Shown here: positions 25,569 to 36,043 of the stretch, in pieces | Layout: each line of letters begins with the position of its first letter | Numbering within the stretch: the stretch's first letter is position 1 | Assembly (NCBI RefSeq): GCF_003208055.1 | Contig: NZ_QJUE01000005.1 | Location: 248,001 to 312,000, forward strand | DNA: 64,000 bases | Source of the DNA: Prochlorococcus marinus XMU1408 | GTDB taxonomy: Bacteria; Cyanobacteriota; Cyanobacteriia; PCC-6307; Cyanobiaceae | Direction: 5' to 3' | Made by a program: the position numbers and the translations under genes | Notes under the pieces: model-generated | What the model was told of the DNA's origin: nothing | The model's input: the letters and a program-made list of their open reading frames with translations, nothing else | Databases searched by the model: none

Positions 25569-26864
25569 TTGATTGAGCGTTACACAAACCCAGAAATGGG
25601 AAATATTTGGTCTGAACAAGCCAAATACCAAACTTGGCTTGATGTTGAAATAGCAGCATGTGAGGCTAATTTCAAATTGGGAAAAATTCCTGTTAATGCA
25701 ATGGACATAATTCGATCAAAAGCAAGTTTCAATCCAGAACGAATACTCAAAATAGAAGCTGAAGTAAGACATGACGTGATTGCTTTTCTAACAAATGTAA
25801 ATGAATATGTTGGGGACGCAGGTCGTTACATACACGTTGGCATGACAAGTAGTGATGTACTCGATACAGGCCTTGCGCTTCAATTAAAGTCCTCTGTAAA
25901 GCTTTTAAGAAAAGAGCTTTTATTACTTGAAGAAGCTATTAGAGATTTAGCACGACATCATAAGAAAACCGTAATGATTGGACGTTCTCATGCAATCCAT
26001 GGAGAACCAATTACTTTTGGTTTCAAATTAGCTGGATGGCTAGCTGAAACGCTCAGAAACAAGGAAAGGTTACAAAATCTCGAAAAGGATATATCCGTTG
26101 GTCAAATAAGTGGCGCTATGGGGACTTATGCAAATACTGATCCAGAAATAGAAAAAATAACTTGCGAACTCTTGGGGCTCGAAGCTGATACAGCTAGCAC
26201 ACAAGTTATTTCTAGAGATAGGCATGCTAATTATGTACAGATACTTGCTTTGATTGGTTCTTCATTGGATCGTTTTTCTACAGAAATTAGAAATCTCCAA
26301 AGAACAGATGTCCTTGAAGTAGAGGAAAATTTTGCTAAAGGCCAAAAAGGCAGCTCTGCAATGCCTCATAAAAGAAATCCCATACGAAGCGAGAGAGTAA
26401 GTGGTCTTTCTAGAGTTTTAAGAAGCTATGTAGTTGCAGCTCTTGAAAACGTAGCTTTATGGCATGAGAGAGATATTAGCCACAGCTCGAATGAAAGACT
26501 AATGCTGCCAGACACATCTATTACTCTCCATTTTATGATCACAGAAATGACCTCAATAATTAAAGGTCTTGGAGTTTATCCCAATAATATGCTGAATAAT
26601 TTGAACATTTATGGAGGGGTGGTTTTTAGTCAAAGAGTTCTTTTAGCTTTGGTTGAGAATGGAATGAGTCGAGAAGATTCTTATCGATTAGTTCAAAAAA
26701 ATGCTCATTCAGCCTGGAATCAACCCGAAGGAAATTTCAAGGACAATCTTGAGAAGGATCCAGAAGTAATGGATAATCTCTCAGCAGAAAAACTTGCTGA
26801 CTGTTTTTCAACCGAATTACATCAATCGAATTTAAAAGTTATTTGGGATAGACTTGGGATATAA
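25569..26864 (+). CDS. purB: adenylosuccinate lyase
   Basis: PurB cleaves SAICAR to AICAR and adenylosuccinate to AMP in purine synthesis. The 431-residue protein belongs to the fumarase/aspartase superfamily and carries the signature GSSAMPHKRNP, the TSSDVLDTGLALQL motif and GRSHAIHGEPITFG. The start is TTG at 25569, which gives the usual N-terminus MIERYTNPEMGNIWSEQ. It precedes fumC, a member of the same superfamily, by 127 bases. Confidence 0.96.
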   Translation: MIERYTNPEMGNIWSEQAKYQTWLDVEIAACEANFKLGKIPVNAMDIIRSKASFNPERILKIEAEVRHDVIAFLTNVNEYVGDAGRYIHVGMTSSDVLDTGLALQLKSSVKLLRKELLLLEEAIRDLARHHKKTVMIGRSHAIHGEPITFGFKLAGWLAETLRNKERLQNLEKDISVGQISGAMGTYANTDPEIEKITCELLGLEADTASTQVISRDRHANYVQILALIGSSLDRFSTEIRNLQRTDVLEVEENFAKGQKGSSAMPHKRNPIRSERVSGLSRVLRSYVVAALENVALWHERDISHSSNERLMLPDTSITLHFMITEMTSIIKGLGVYPNNMLNNLNIYGGVVFSQRVLLALVENGMSREDSYRLVQKNAHSAWNQPEGNFKDNLEKDPEVMDNLSAEKLADCFSTELHQSNLKVIWDRLGI

Positions 26865-26991
26865 ATTTAAAAATCAAATCAATTAATATCAGTAAGTACC
26901 CTCTAAAAGGGGGATAGCTTTGGATTTATTTAAAATCTAGAGATGTAATCTTCCATTCCCTAGAAAACTTTAATTTTTCAAACCAAGGTCA

Positions 26992-28386
26992 ATGTCCCAT
27001 ATGAAACGACTTGAGAAAGATAGCCTAGGTTCAATTGAGGTTCCAAAAGATGCACTATGGGGCGCTCAAACTCAACGATCAATACTAAATTTCGCTATTG
27101 GAGATGAGGTCATACCTATAGAGATCATTCATGCAATTGCCCAAATAAAAGCCTCTTCTGCTCGAGTTAACAATCATCTAGGTCTGATAAATAAAGAAGT
27201 CGCAGAATTTATCACTGAAGCAAGTTTAGAAATTATTGCAGGGAAACATAATGATCAATTCCCATTGAAAGTATGGCAAACAGGCAGTGGTACCCAAACG
27301 AACATGAACGTCAATGAGGTAATAAGCAATATAGCTTCAAAACGTTTAAACAATCCTTTAGGTAGTCATAATCCACTACATCCCAATGATCATGTCAATC
27401 GCTCTCAATCTACAAATGATGTTTTTCCAGCAGCCATACAAATAGCCACAATACTTAGCTTGAAAAAAACCTTAATACCCGAATTAAAAAAGCTCATTGA
27501 TTTGTTTCATCAAAAAAGTCAAGAATGGAAGGATCTTATCAAAATAGGACGTACTCATCTTCAAGATGCAGTACCCCTTACTCTTGGACAAGAAGTCTCT
27601 GCTTGGGCTGCTCAGTTAGAGACTGCATTAGGACGAATTGAAATCAACCTCAAAGAGCTTTATTCACTTCCACTGGGAGGAACCGCTGTTGGAACAGGAA
27701 TAAATGCTCCTGAGAATTTCGATAACCTCATTGCTCTTGATATTTCGAGAAAAACAAATTTACCCTTTGAGCCTGCAGCTAATAAATTTGCCATCATGGC
27801 TAGTCATGATGGTCTTGTAAATATAATGTCCCAACTGAAGTTATTAGCCGTAACTTTTCTCAAAATTGTTAATGATCTTCGACTTTTATCCTGTGGACCA
27901 AGAGCTGGATTATCAGAGCTACAGCTTCCAGCTAATGAGCCTGGCAGCTCAATAATGCCAGGAAAAATCAATCCTACTCAATGCGAAGCTATGGCAATGG
28001 TATGTACACAAATAATTGGTATGGATACCTCAGTATCCATAGCAGGAAGTGGTGGGCATCTACAAATGAATGTTTATAAGCCACTAATTGGATACAACAT
28101 TATAAAGAGTATTAATCTTATTCAAAAAGCATGTAAAAGTTGCAGAGAAAATATGATTGAGGGTATTCAACCCAATAAAGCAAAAATCAAACAATATCTA
28201 GATAATTCTTTGATGTTGGTCACTGCATTAGCTCCATCAATCGGATACGAAAAAGCAAGTCAAATTGCCCAATTAGCACATAAAAAGAATATCAGTTTAA
28301 GGGAAGCGTCAAGTCAACTAAACTATATCAAACCAGAAGAATTTGATAATCTCATTAATCCAAAATTTATGGTTGGGACTGGTTGA
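26992..28386 (+). CDS. fumC: class II fumarate hydratase
   Basis: FumC hydrates fumarate to malate and recycles fumarate released by PurB and argininosuccinate lyase. The 464-residue protein contains TGSGTQTNMNVNEV, RSQSTNDVFPAAIQIA, GRTHLQDAVPLTLGQE and the superfamily signature GSSIMPGKINPTQCE. Two ATGs, at 26992 and 27001, could start it. Placed directly after purB, which produces fumarate. Confidence 0.96.
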   Translation: MSHMKRLEKDSLGSIEVPKDALWGAQTQRSILNFAIGDEVIPIEIIHAIAQIKASSARVNNHLGLINKEVAEFITEASLEIIAGKHNDQFPLKVWQTGSGTQTNMNVNEVISNIASKRLNNPLGSHNPLHPNDHVNRSQSTNDVFPAAIQIATILSLKKTLIPELKKLIDLFHQKSQEWKDLIKIGRTHLQDAVPLTLGQEVSAWAAQLETALGRIEINLKELYSLPLGGTAVGTGINAPENFDNLIALDISRKTNLPFEPAANKFAIMASHDGLVNIMSQLKLLAVTFLKIVNDLRLLSCGPRAGLSELQLPANEPGSSIMPGKINPTQCEAMAMVCTQIIGMDTSVSIAGSGGHLQMNVYKPLIGYNIIKSINLIQKACKSCRENMIEGIQPNKAKIKQYLDNSLMLVTALAPSIGYEKASQIAQLAHKKNISLREASSQLNYIKPEEFDNLINPKFMVGTG

Positions 28387-28405
28387 AAAAAATAAAATTT
28401 TAATT

Positions 28406-31183
28406 TCAATTATTTCTTTCAGTTGCCGGATTGATAACCTCATGATTTTTTTCTTTTGTAAGATTAATATCTTGAGCCTCACAAACTGGAAATCTATCCA
28501 TTAATTTTACCGCTGCTTTAGCATTATTCCTCAGTTGCCTACTCACAGCCTCGCAATAGGGTATCTGTGAAAGCAAATCATTTGTTCTTCTTAGAATTCT
28601 TACAACATCTCCCTCATCTAAAGAAGTATTTGAAATCAAATCCGTCCAAGTACTTCCTCTTGTCCAGGCTTCTACTAAACCCATTAGTTCTGAGCTCCAT
28701 AGAATTGGAACTTCTATACCGAAGCGTTCTTGTACTCTAAATAATTCTCTTCGAATATTTGATAAATCATTAAAGGCTTCGTCTGCAACTGCACTTGGAA
28801 TAAATCCAGTCCATAAATCAGGACGATTTACTTCCGTCACAATTGACTGAATCACGCCAGCTAATTCTGTCGGAGTTAGTTCATCAAGATGTCCACTCAT
28901 CAAAACCAAGCCTAACCACAATTCATTTTCACCTCTTAAGGATCCAATTCCTCTACCAATCTCAGTGGGGTTTAAATCATCCAAGCATCCAAAATGGTTT
29001 AGTACTTTAATTAGTGATAAAAAAGTTTCCCAGTGACGATTAGACCTGTCATAAAGCATCTCCTCACGTTCATGAATTTCAATTTCTAGTTCATTCATTT
29101 TACGTCTATGTTTCTTCAATTTTTTCTTATCTCCCCATCGATGAGCTGGTTGAAGCAACAATTCATCATCTAGAGATTTAACCAATTGAACTTGAGACAA
29201 AACTTCACTAGCAAGATCATATTGAGCAGTTCTCATGTTGTTTTTCTTAGCCAAGTTTGAAATTATTAAAGCTAATTCATTGCTTTTCAAATCTCCATGA
29301 TGTATTTCACCCAATCTACTAAGTTTAGGAGGTGTAGTATTCAATACGTCTAAACATGTCATATCAGCATAAAGGCTAACCACTTCTCTACAAGAAATAA
29401 GTATCCAAATATTTTCATCTGTTAAGCATAATAATTGAGATGGTCTATCTCCTTTTTGTATCTTATCAACAATTACAGCTGGTATGACTTTCCCTTTTAG
29501 CTGAGTGTTTTTTAGGCTTATAAGAGTTCCATTACTTGCAAATTCTAAGGCTAAGGTCAATTCATTAGATAACGTTTCGGCAGATTGTTTTTGGAGAATC
29601 TTTAATAATCGTCTTTCTTCCTTCAAATGACTTTTTATTTTTTCATATCTTTCAAAATCTGACCATGGTATATCTTCTGAAAAGGTTTTATATTCTTCAT
29701 ACTCCTCTTTTAATCTAGATAGTTCGTCTTCTTCTTCAACTAAATCTAAACTGGCTAAGTATCGACTAAAACTTCTTTCTATCAATTCTTTTGATTTATC
29801 TAAGTCATATCGCTGTAATAAATTGAGAACCATGCCATAACTAGGTGTGAATTGACTAATGAGTGGGTCCGCTGGGCTAATTGCCAATTGGCCAGCTTCT
29901 CGAGCCCCTTCAAATCGGGTTTGTACAGTGACTACATAACCTCTAGAATCTAGACCTCTCCTCCCTGCTCTACCAGCCATTTGTAAAAACTCACTACTCA
30001 TTAGTTGACGATGTCCATTATCTGACCTCTTCGATAAAGTAGATATAATTGTACTTCTGGCCGGCATGTTAATTCCTGCAGCCAATGTTTCAGTTGCAAA
30101 AACAACTTTTATCAATCCTTCTTGAAATAATTCCTCAATCAATTCCTTCCATGCAGGAAGAACTCCTGCATGGTGAGAGGCGATTCCATTAAATAAAGCT
30201 CTAATATGTAGATCATCTCTGAGTCCTTCTATATTTATAGATGAATATTTTTCAAATCGATCTTGAATTGCGTTTCTTTCTTCTTGATTAACCAAGCAAG
30301 TACTAGCAATTGTTTTCACAGCCTTGTCACAACCACGACGACTAAATATGAAATAAATAGCGGGCAACATATTTCTTTCAGCTAACTTCGAGACCACAAA
30401 GCCGAGTGAAGGGGATTCAGGTTGAGTAGGCTTGGATAAGCGTCCTCTCTTCTTATATGATTTTGTTGGACGCCAAATCTTACAGTTTGGATGCAATCCA
30501 GTTCCTTTATCATTGAGCAATGGATGAAGTCCTTTAGCACTACAAAAATTGAATTCCAGGGGAACTGGTCTTAAATCACTAGATATCAGATCTGTGGGTC
30601 CATGAACTTGCTCAATCCAATCAGTTAATTGGCTAGCATTTGCAACTGTTGCAGACAAAGCAACAAACTGAACGGATTTAGGACAATGAATAATTGATTC
30701 CTCCCAGACCGTTCCTCTATGAGCATCATTCATATAATGACATTCATCAAGTACAACAGTTTCTATATCTAGTAGGGGGTCATCACTTCTATCTGCCGCT
30801 GCATAAAGCATATTTCTAAAAATTTCAGTAGTCATAACAAGAATCGAAGCCTCTCTATTAAGGCTTAAATCACCCGTTAAAAGACCCACATTGCTTGCAC
30901 CAAATTGATTCCTAAAGTCTCTTAGCTTTTGGTTAGATAAAGCTTTTAAGGGCGTTGTATAAAACACCTTATTTCCATGAGAAATCGCTCTATAAATTGC
31001 ATACTCTCCTATTAATGTTTTGCCTGATCCTGTAGGAGCACTGACAACTACAGAATGGCCTTGATTGAGTGAATCAATTGCTTTAAGTTGAAACTCATCC
31101 AACGCAAAAGGAAAGATTTCCTTTGGATTTAAATTGTTTTGGAGGATTTCGTTCTCAGACGTATCTCTTTCTAATGAAGTCAT
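28406..31183 (-). CDS. Ski2/Mtr4-like superfamily II DExH RNA helicase
   Basis: A 925-residue helicase with motif I APTGSGKT at residues 49-56, motif II DECH at 146-149, motif III SAT shortly after, and motif VI QMAGRAGRRG. The C-terminal part carries the DSHCT-type helical domain of exosome-linked Ski2/Mtr4 helicases (for example ELTPTELAGVIQSIVTEVNRP, in part). Cyanobacteria and plastids have such proteins; the role is likely RNA processing or decay. It converges on fumC (19-base gap) and is divergent from bioF. Confidence 0.9.
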   Translation of the reverse strand: MTSLERDTSENEILQNNLNPKEIFPFALDEFQLKAIDSLNQGHSVVVSAPTGSGKTLIGEYAIYRAISHGNKVFYTTPLKALSNQKLRDFRNQFGASNVGLLTGDLSLNREASILVMTTEIFRNMLYAAADRSDDPLLDIETVVLDECHYMNDAHRGTVWEESIIHCPKSVQFVALSATVANASQLTDWIEQVHGPTDLISSDLRPVPLEFNFCSAKGLHPLLNDKGTGLHPNCKIWRPTKSYKKRGRLSKPTQPESPSLGFVVSKLAERNMLPAIYFIFSRRGCDKAVKTIASTCLVNQEERNAIQDRFEKYSSINIEGLRDDLHIRALFNGIASHHAGVLPAWKELIEELFQEGLIKVVFATETLAAGINMPARSTIISTLSKRSDNGHRQLMSSEFLQMAGRAGRRGLDSRGYVVTVQTRFEGAREAGQLAISPADPLISQFTPSYGMVLNLLQRYDLDKSKELIERSFSRYLASLDLVEEEDELSRLKEEYEEYKTFSEDIPWSDFERYEKIKSHLKEERRLLKILQKQSAETLSNELTLALEFASNGTLISLKNTQLKGKVIPAVIVDKIQKGDRPSQLLCLTDENIWILISCREVVSLYADMTCLDVLNTTPPKLSRLGEIHHGDLKSNELALIISNLAKKNNMRTAQYDLASEVLSQVQLVKSLDDELLLQPAHRWGDKKKLKKHRRKMNELEIEIHEREEMLYDRSNRHWETFLSLIKVLNHFGCLDDLNPTEIGRGIGSLRGENELWLGLVLMSGHLDELTPTELAGVIQSIVTEVNRPDLWTGFIPSAVADEAFNDLSNIRRELFRVQERFGIEVPILWSSELMGLVEAWTRGSTWTDLISNTSLDEGDVVRILRRTNDLLSQIPYCEAVSRQLRNNAKAAVKLMDRFPVCEAQDINLTKEKNHEVINPATERNN

Positions 31184-31312
31184 TACTAAATCTTAGGGGA
31201 ATATTCTATGACCACATGATTTTTGACGTGGATACATAATAAAATCAAGAAACCAAAGAAAAAATGTTAAGCCAGTACCCAAATCTTTAATCACAGAAAA
31301 CAAAATAACAAT

Positions 31313-32455
31313 ATGCCTGAAATCCCCAACTCTAGAATTCGTAAACTCAGGACTTGGCTCCCAGGGAAAAGGTCATCAGAATTGATTGGTATAGATGAAA
31401 ATAAAAATCAAATCACATTAATTGACCTAGCAAGTAATGACTATCTAGATCTGGCAAGACATCCATTATTAATTGAAGCAACCAGGCAAATCATAGAAAC
31501 TGATGGAGTTGGTTCTGGAGGATCAAGATTTATTACTGGTAGTAGAAATATTCATCAAAAACTTGAAACGAAGCTTACTGAATGGCTTGATCGTGAGATT
31601 GTACTGCTTTACCCGAGTGGTTTCCAGGCTAATCTGGCTGCTGTTTTAGCACTTGCTGATCGTCATACTCCTGTTATTTGTGATCGTCTTATACATCATT
31701 CTCTGCTCGTTGGAGTCAAAGCGAGTGGAGCAAAGCTTATTAGATTCAAGCACAACAATTTATTTGAACTAGAAACACTTTTAGAAAAATCCAGACAAAA
31801 CAATCCCAAAAAACAACCTTTAGTAATTACTGAAAGTCTTTTTAGTATGGAGGGTACAACAGCTCCCATAAAAGAGATTTCAAAACTATGCATTAAATAT
31901 GATTCAAAGTTATTGATTGACGAAGCTCATGCTTTTGGCGTTATGGGTCCAGAGGGAAAAGGTGAGTCATTTGGGATCAAAGAACCTATTTCTATTATCA
32001 GTGGGACTTTCGGTAAAGCATTTGGAAGTGGGGGAGCCTTTCTAGCAACAGACAAGGTAACAGGAGAAAATCTAATCCAAAACTGTGGAGCATTTCGTTA
32101 TACAACTGCTTTAGCTCCTCCACTCTGCGCAAGTGCTTTAGCCGCGTTAAATCTAATTGAAAGCAACCCTAGCTGGGGTAGCGAACTGAAAGAGAAATCA
32201 AAAGATTTAAGAGACAGATTGTCTCAAATTGGGTGGCAACGACCTATTGGTGGAGGTCCAATAATCTCCATAATTCTAGGTTCAGACGAATTAGCCATGG
32301 ATTATCAAAAGAGACTTGAGGCACAAGGCCTTCTAACAGTTGCTATCCGTCCACCAACTGTCCCTGAAGGTGAATCGAGACTCAGATTAGTGATCAGGCG
32401 AAATACTCCAGTTCAAGCCTTCGAAAGACTTATCGCAGTTCTTAAAGATAAATGA
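31313..32455 (+). CDS. bioF: 8-amino-7-oxononanoate synthase
   Basis: BioF condenses pimeloyl-ACP with alanine in the first ring-building step of biotin synthesis. The 380-residue PLP enzyme has the alpha-oxoamine synthase features GVGSGGSRFITGS, DEAHAFGVMGPEGKG and the PLP lysine Lys235 in GTFGKAFGSGGAFLA. It is the first gene of a five-gene biotin cluster and its stop overlaps the bioK start by 4 nt (ATGA). Upstream lies a 129-bp divergent region shared with the helicase. Confidence 0.94.
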   Translation: MPEIPNSRIRKLRTWLPGKRSSELIGIDENKNQITLIDLASNDYLDLARHPLLIEATRQIIETDGVGSGGSRFITGSRNIHQKLETKLTEWLDREIVLLYPSGFQANLAAVLALADRHTPVICDRLIHHSLLVGVKASGAKLIRFKHNNLFELETLLEKSRQNNPKKQPLVITESLFSMEGTTAPIKEISKLCIKYDSKLLIDEAHAFGVMGPEGKGESFGIKEPISIISGTFGKAFGSGGAFLATDKVTGENLIQNCGAFRYTTALAPPLCASALAALNLIESNPSWGSELKEKSKDLRDRLSQIGWQRPIGGGPIISIILGSDELAMDYQKRLEAQGLLTVAIRPPTVPEGESRLRLVIRRNTPVQAFERLIAVLKDK

Positions 32456-33180
32456 AAGAAATAATTGCTATGCACGGGTGGGCTGGAGATAGTAATCAAT
32501 GGTCTAGTTGGGAAAAGATATTTAAGTGTTGTGATTGGGAATGGCAAGCTGCTGAACGCGGATATAAAGCCATAATTCCACAGACACCTAAATGGAATCA
32601 TAACTCAAATCAAGTCGAACTCAAAAGAGTTGCTATATGCCACTCTCTCGGCTCACATTTAATAGATAAAAAAATTTTACACTCTGCTACACACTTAGTA
32701 TTAATCAATAGTTTTAGTCGTTTTATTCCAAGTGGGAAAGAGCATCGCCCTGTACAAATGGCCCTCAACAGGATGATGAATGCAATTAATGCACCCAATG
32801 AATCAGCTATGTTAAGAAAGTTTCATATAAAAGCTTATAAACCAAATTACATAGATGTTGAGTCAATCGAATCAAATCTCCTTCACATCTCAGATGCAGG
32901 AAGGTTGAGACTAAAACAAGATTTAATACGTCTTATTAATTCTGATTCTCTACCTATTGGCTTAAATAGTTACGCTAACGTACTTATTGTTAACAGTGAA
33001 CAAGACTATATATTGGCTAATCAAACAAAAGAAAAGCTAGCTGAAGATTTAATAAACCACCTTAAGGTCGCGCCCAAAATAATCAACCTTCAAGATGAGG
33101 GACATTTTATTACAAAAATTAAAAATATCAAAAAAATAAAACACTGGCTAGAATTTGATCATGCAAAAAATATGGTCTAG
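32452..33180 (+). CDS. bioK: pimeloyl-ACP methyl ester esterase, BioK type
   Basis: An alpha/beta hydrolase that, by position, replaces BioH: it should remove the methyl group from pimeloyl-ACP methyl ester before BioF. The 242-residue protein has the HGW motif (MHGWAGD), a nucleophile elbow CHSLG with Ser65, Asp185 (NSEQDYI) and His218 (DEGHF) as the likely triad. BioK is the form described for marine Synechococcus and Prochlorococcus; the assignment rests on the bioF-bioC context and the fold, not on an alignment. Confidence 0.82.
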   Translation: MKEIIAMHGWAGDSNQWSSWEKIFKCCDWEWQAAERGYKAIIPQTPKWNHNSNQVELKRVAICHSLGSHLIDKKILHSATHLVLINSFSRFIPSGKEHRPVQMALNRMMNAINAPNESAMLRKFHIKAYKPNYIDVESIESNLLHISDAGRLRLKQDLIRLINSDSLPIGLNSYANVLIVNSEQDYILANQTKEKLAEDLINHLKVAPKIINLQDEGHFITKIKNIKKIKHWLEFDHAKNMV

Positions 33181-33916
33181 CCAAGTTCATAAAAACTTTA
33201 ACGCAGCTGCATTAAGTTATAACAAGTCAGCATCAATTCAAAAAAGTACAGCTTTAAAGCTCGCAAAAATATGTTCTAATCATTCAATTAAACATGGACT
33301 ATGGGTTGACCTTGGGTCTGGTACTGGACTACTAGCTAAATCACTAGAAGATCTACATCCAAACCAATTTGTAGTGCGATTGGATAATTCTCAAAAGATG
33401 ATTGATCAACATTCAGAAAAGAGTGTTAAACAACTTTGGGATTTAAATAATGGATTACCTAAGTGGTCTAAAAAACCAAATTTGTTAGCTTCAAGTTTTG
33501 TTCTACATTGGCTTGATAAGCCACACGAACAACTTAAGGAATGGTTGAATTCTCTAAGTTTAGATGGATGGATTGCCTTAGCAATCCCAATCAAGGGAAG
33601 TTTTCCAGAATGGTATGAAGCTGCAGAAAAGGCAAATTTAACATGCACGGCTCTTGAATTACCATCACACGACTCATTAATAAGTGTCGTTCCAAGTCAA
33701 AGTATTTTATATAATAAAATTGAAGTTGTTACACAGACAGCTGAGAAGGCAACTTCATTATTAAAACCAATGATTAAGGTAGGAGCACAAGGCAGTCATA
33801 AAGAACAACTAAGCATTTCAGAATGGCGACATTTATTATCTTTTTGGCCAATTTCCAATAAAGATAAACAAGTAAGCCTTAGTTGGTCAATTCAGTTTTT
33901 ACTAATAAAGAGATGA
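33161..33916 (+). CDS. bioC: malonyl-ACP O-methyltransferase BioC
   Basis: BioC methylates malonyl-ACP so that the fatty-acid machinery can build the pimeloyl chain. The 251-residue SAM-dependent methyltransferase has the BioC-type start (HKNFNAAALSYNKSASIQ) and SAM motif I WVDLGSGTGLLAKSL, plus ASSFVLHWL. I chose ATG 33161; a TTG two codons upstream is possible. It overlaps the end of bioK by 20 bases and the bioD start by 4. Confidence 0.9.
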   Translation: MQKIWSSQVHKNFNAAALSYNKSASIQKSTALKLAKICSNHSIKHGLWVDLGSGTGLLAKSLEDLHPNQFVVRLDNSQKMIDQHSEKSVKQLWDLNNGLPKWSKKPNLLASSFVLHWLDKPHEQLKEWLNSLSLDGWIALAIPIKGSFPEWYEAAEKANLTCTALELPSHDSLISVVPSQSILYNKIEVVTQTAEKATSLLKPMIKVGAQGSHKEQLSISEWRHLLSFWPISNKDKQVSLSWSIQFLLIKR

Positions 33917-34557
33917 ATACTTTCTCAAAAAGAATTATTATTTGTGGTACAGATACAGATGTCGGTAAAACTATAGTTAGTAGTTTTTTCGTCCAAGGTC
34001 TTAAAGGTACATACTGGAAACCCATTCAAAGTGGAACAGAGGAAGGCACAGATACAGAAACTGTTTGCAAACTCTTAAATCTTGCACCAGAGCGCCATCT
34101 CTCTGAAAGATATAAATTCAAGGCCCCTGTCTCTCCACATTGGGCTGCTGAAAAAGAGTCTAGTTTTATAGAACCAAACAATTTAAACATACCTGACTTA
34201 GATAAATTAATAATCATCGAAACTGCAGGTGGCTTAATGGTTCCTCTTAATCGAAATTGGCTACAAATAGACCAATTAAAGGTTTGGGGGGCTCCCATAA
34301 TTCTTGTGGCCAGAACTGGTCTTGGTACTCTCAATCACACCTTATTAAGTCTAGAAGCCTTGAAAAACAGAAATTTAAATGTATTAGGAATAGTACTAAA
34401 CGGCCCTCCACACAATGACAATCCGAAGACTCTAGAGCAATTTGGAGATACTAAAATACTTGCAAGTCTTCCTATCTTTGATGAAGTAAGCGCAAAAATG
34501 CTTTCAAAAGAATGGAATAAACAGCAATTAGATAAAAAACTTGAGCAATATATTTGA
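33913..34557 (+). CDS. bioD: dethiobiotin synthetase
   Basis: BioD closes the ureido ring of dethiobiotin using CO2 and ATP. From ATG 33913, whose ATGA overlaps the bioC stop, the protein is 214 residues, with the P-loop GTDTDVGKT at residues 12-20. Other family features are WKPIQSGTEEGTDTETV and the IIETAGGLMVPLN segment. An in-frame start 10 codons earlier exists but would run deeper into bioC. Confidence 0.94.
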   Translation: MNTFSKRIIICGTDTDVGKTIVSSFFVQGLKGTYWKPIQSGTEEGTDTETVCKLLNLAPERHLSERYKFKAPVSPHWAAEKESSFIEPNNLNIPDLDKLIIIETAGGLMVPLNRNWLQIDQLKVWGAPIILVARTGLGTLNHTLLSLEALKNRNLNVLGIVLNGPPHNDNPKTLEQFGDTKILASLPIFDEVSAKMLSKEWNKQQLDKKLEQYI

Positions 34558-34614
34558 AATTAAAATTTTATTTTTTTCTTAATCAATAGATTTTTTTGAC
34601 TTCAATCAAGTTAA

Positions 34615-35937
34615 ATGAAACTAGAGGGAAAACTAAATTTGATGAATGAGAAAGATGATTCAACTCAAACTTTTCAGAATCCTCATATTTGGCCACCATT
34701 CACACAACTTGCATCCTCTCAACCTCAATTATTGGTTGAAAAAGCAAAAGACGCCCTATTACTTCCTAAGAACAGAACTCCAATAATCGATGGAATTAGT
34801 AGTTGGTGGGTAACAATACATGGTCATTCAAATGAATATATTGCTAAGGCGATTGCAAGTCAAGCAGAGCAATTAGAACAAATTATCTTTGCAGATTTCA
34901 CTCATCCTCAAGCTGAATTATTAGCAAATCGACTAAGTAAATTGACGGGTCTAGAAAAATTATTTTTTTCAGATAATGGCTCTACTGCAGTAGAAGTTGC
35001 TCTGAAAATGGCTCGTCAATGGTGGAAAAACAAAGGTGATAATAGATCTCAAATCATTGCATTTGAAGGGGCCTATCATGGAGATACATTTGGAGCAATG
35101 GCAGTAGGTGAACGAAATATATTCAGTGAACCTTTTGATCAAATGCTATTTCCTGTCAGCAGAGTAGCTTGGCCTGCGACATGGTGGGGAGATGAAGATT
35201 TCGAGAGACGAGAGAAGCAAGTTTTAGAAGCTCTTGATCAGCTTTTGAAAACACCGACTATTGCAGTCATTCTTGAACCATTAGTTCAAGGAGCTGGAGG
35301 GATGAGAATGGTTCGTTCAGAATTTTTAGTAGAAGTCGAGAAAAGAATTCGTCAGGCTAATTCTTTACTTATTACAGATGAAGTATTAACTGGCTTTGGA
35401 AGGTGTGGATCATTATTTGCTTTTCAAAGAGCAGGATTGAAACCAGACCTTATTTCACTCTCAAAAGGGTTAACTGGTGGATTCCTTCCAATGGGAGTTA
35501 CTTTGGCCAGCAAAAGAATTTCTGAAGGTTTTCTAGGAGAAGATCCAAAGCAAACTTTCTGGCACGGGCATAGCTTTACCGCGAACCCATTAGGATGTGC
35601 AGCTGCCAATGCCAGCTTAGATCTTTTAGAAAAATCTCCTCAGAAATATCTAGATTTTGAGTCACGTCATATGGATCATCTACAAAAAATAGTTAAAGAT
35701 TCAAAAATCGAGTGCCCAAGAGTTACAGGAACTATAGCTGCTTTCAATATTAAGGTGAATGATAAAAAAGGTTACTTAAGTTCAGTTGGAAAGGTAATGA
35801 AAGCCAGTGCATTAAAAGTTGGCGTTTTCATAAGGCCATTAGGTGATGTAGTTTATTTAATGCCACCACTTTGTATCACAGATGAAGAGCTAGAGAAATG
35901 CTATTTTGGAATCCAAGAGGGCTTGAATAATCTTTAA
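34615..35937 (+). CDS. bioA: adenosylmethionine-8-amino-7-oxononanoate aminotransferase
   Basis: BioA transfers an amino group from S-adenosylmethionine to KAPA. The 440-residue class III PLP aminotransferase shows IWPPFTQL at the N-terminus, GISSWWVTIHGHSN, FSDNGSTAVEVALKMA, ITDEVLTGFGRCG and the PLP lysine Lys284 in LSLSKGLTGGFLPMG. It closes the bioF-K-C-D-A cluster after a 57-base gap. An internal ATG ten codons in is an alternative start. bioB is not in the window. Confidence 0.95.
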   Translation: MKLEGKLNLMNEKDDSTQTFQNPHIWPPFTQLASSQPQLLVEKAKDALLLPKNRTPIIDGISSWWVTIHGHSNEYIAKAIASQAEQLEQIIFADFTHPQAELLANRLSKLTGLEKLFFSDNGSTAVEVALKMARQWWKNKGDNRSQIIAFEGAYHGDTFGAMAVGERNIFSEPFDQMLFPVSRVAWPATWWGDEDFERREKQVLEALDQLLKTPTIAVILEPLVQGAGGMRMVRSEFLVEVEKRIRQANSLLITDEVLTGFGRCGSLFAFQRAGLKPDLISLSKGLTGGFLPMGVTLASKRISEGFLGEDPKQTFWHGHSFTANPLGCAAANASLDLLEKSPQKYLDFESRHMDHLQKIVKDSKIECPRVTGTIAAFNIKVNDKKGYLSSVGKVMKASALKVGVFIRPLGDVVYLMPPLCITDEELEKCYFGIQEGLNNL

Positions 35938-36043
35938 AAAAGCAAATCACCCTGAAGAGTTATCATCAAAACAATAGAAACTGGTATTATCAAAACAGAA
36001 AATATTTATAACTTGACCATAGGATGGTTCTAAAAAATTAAAC

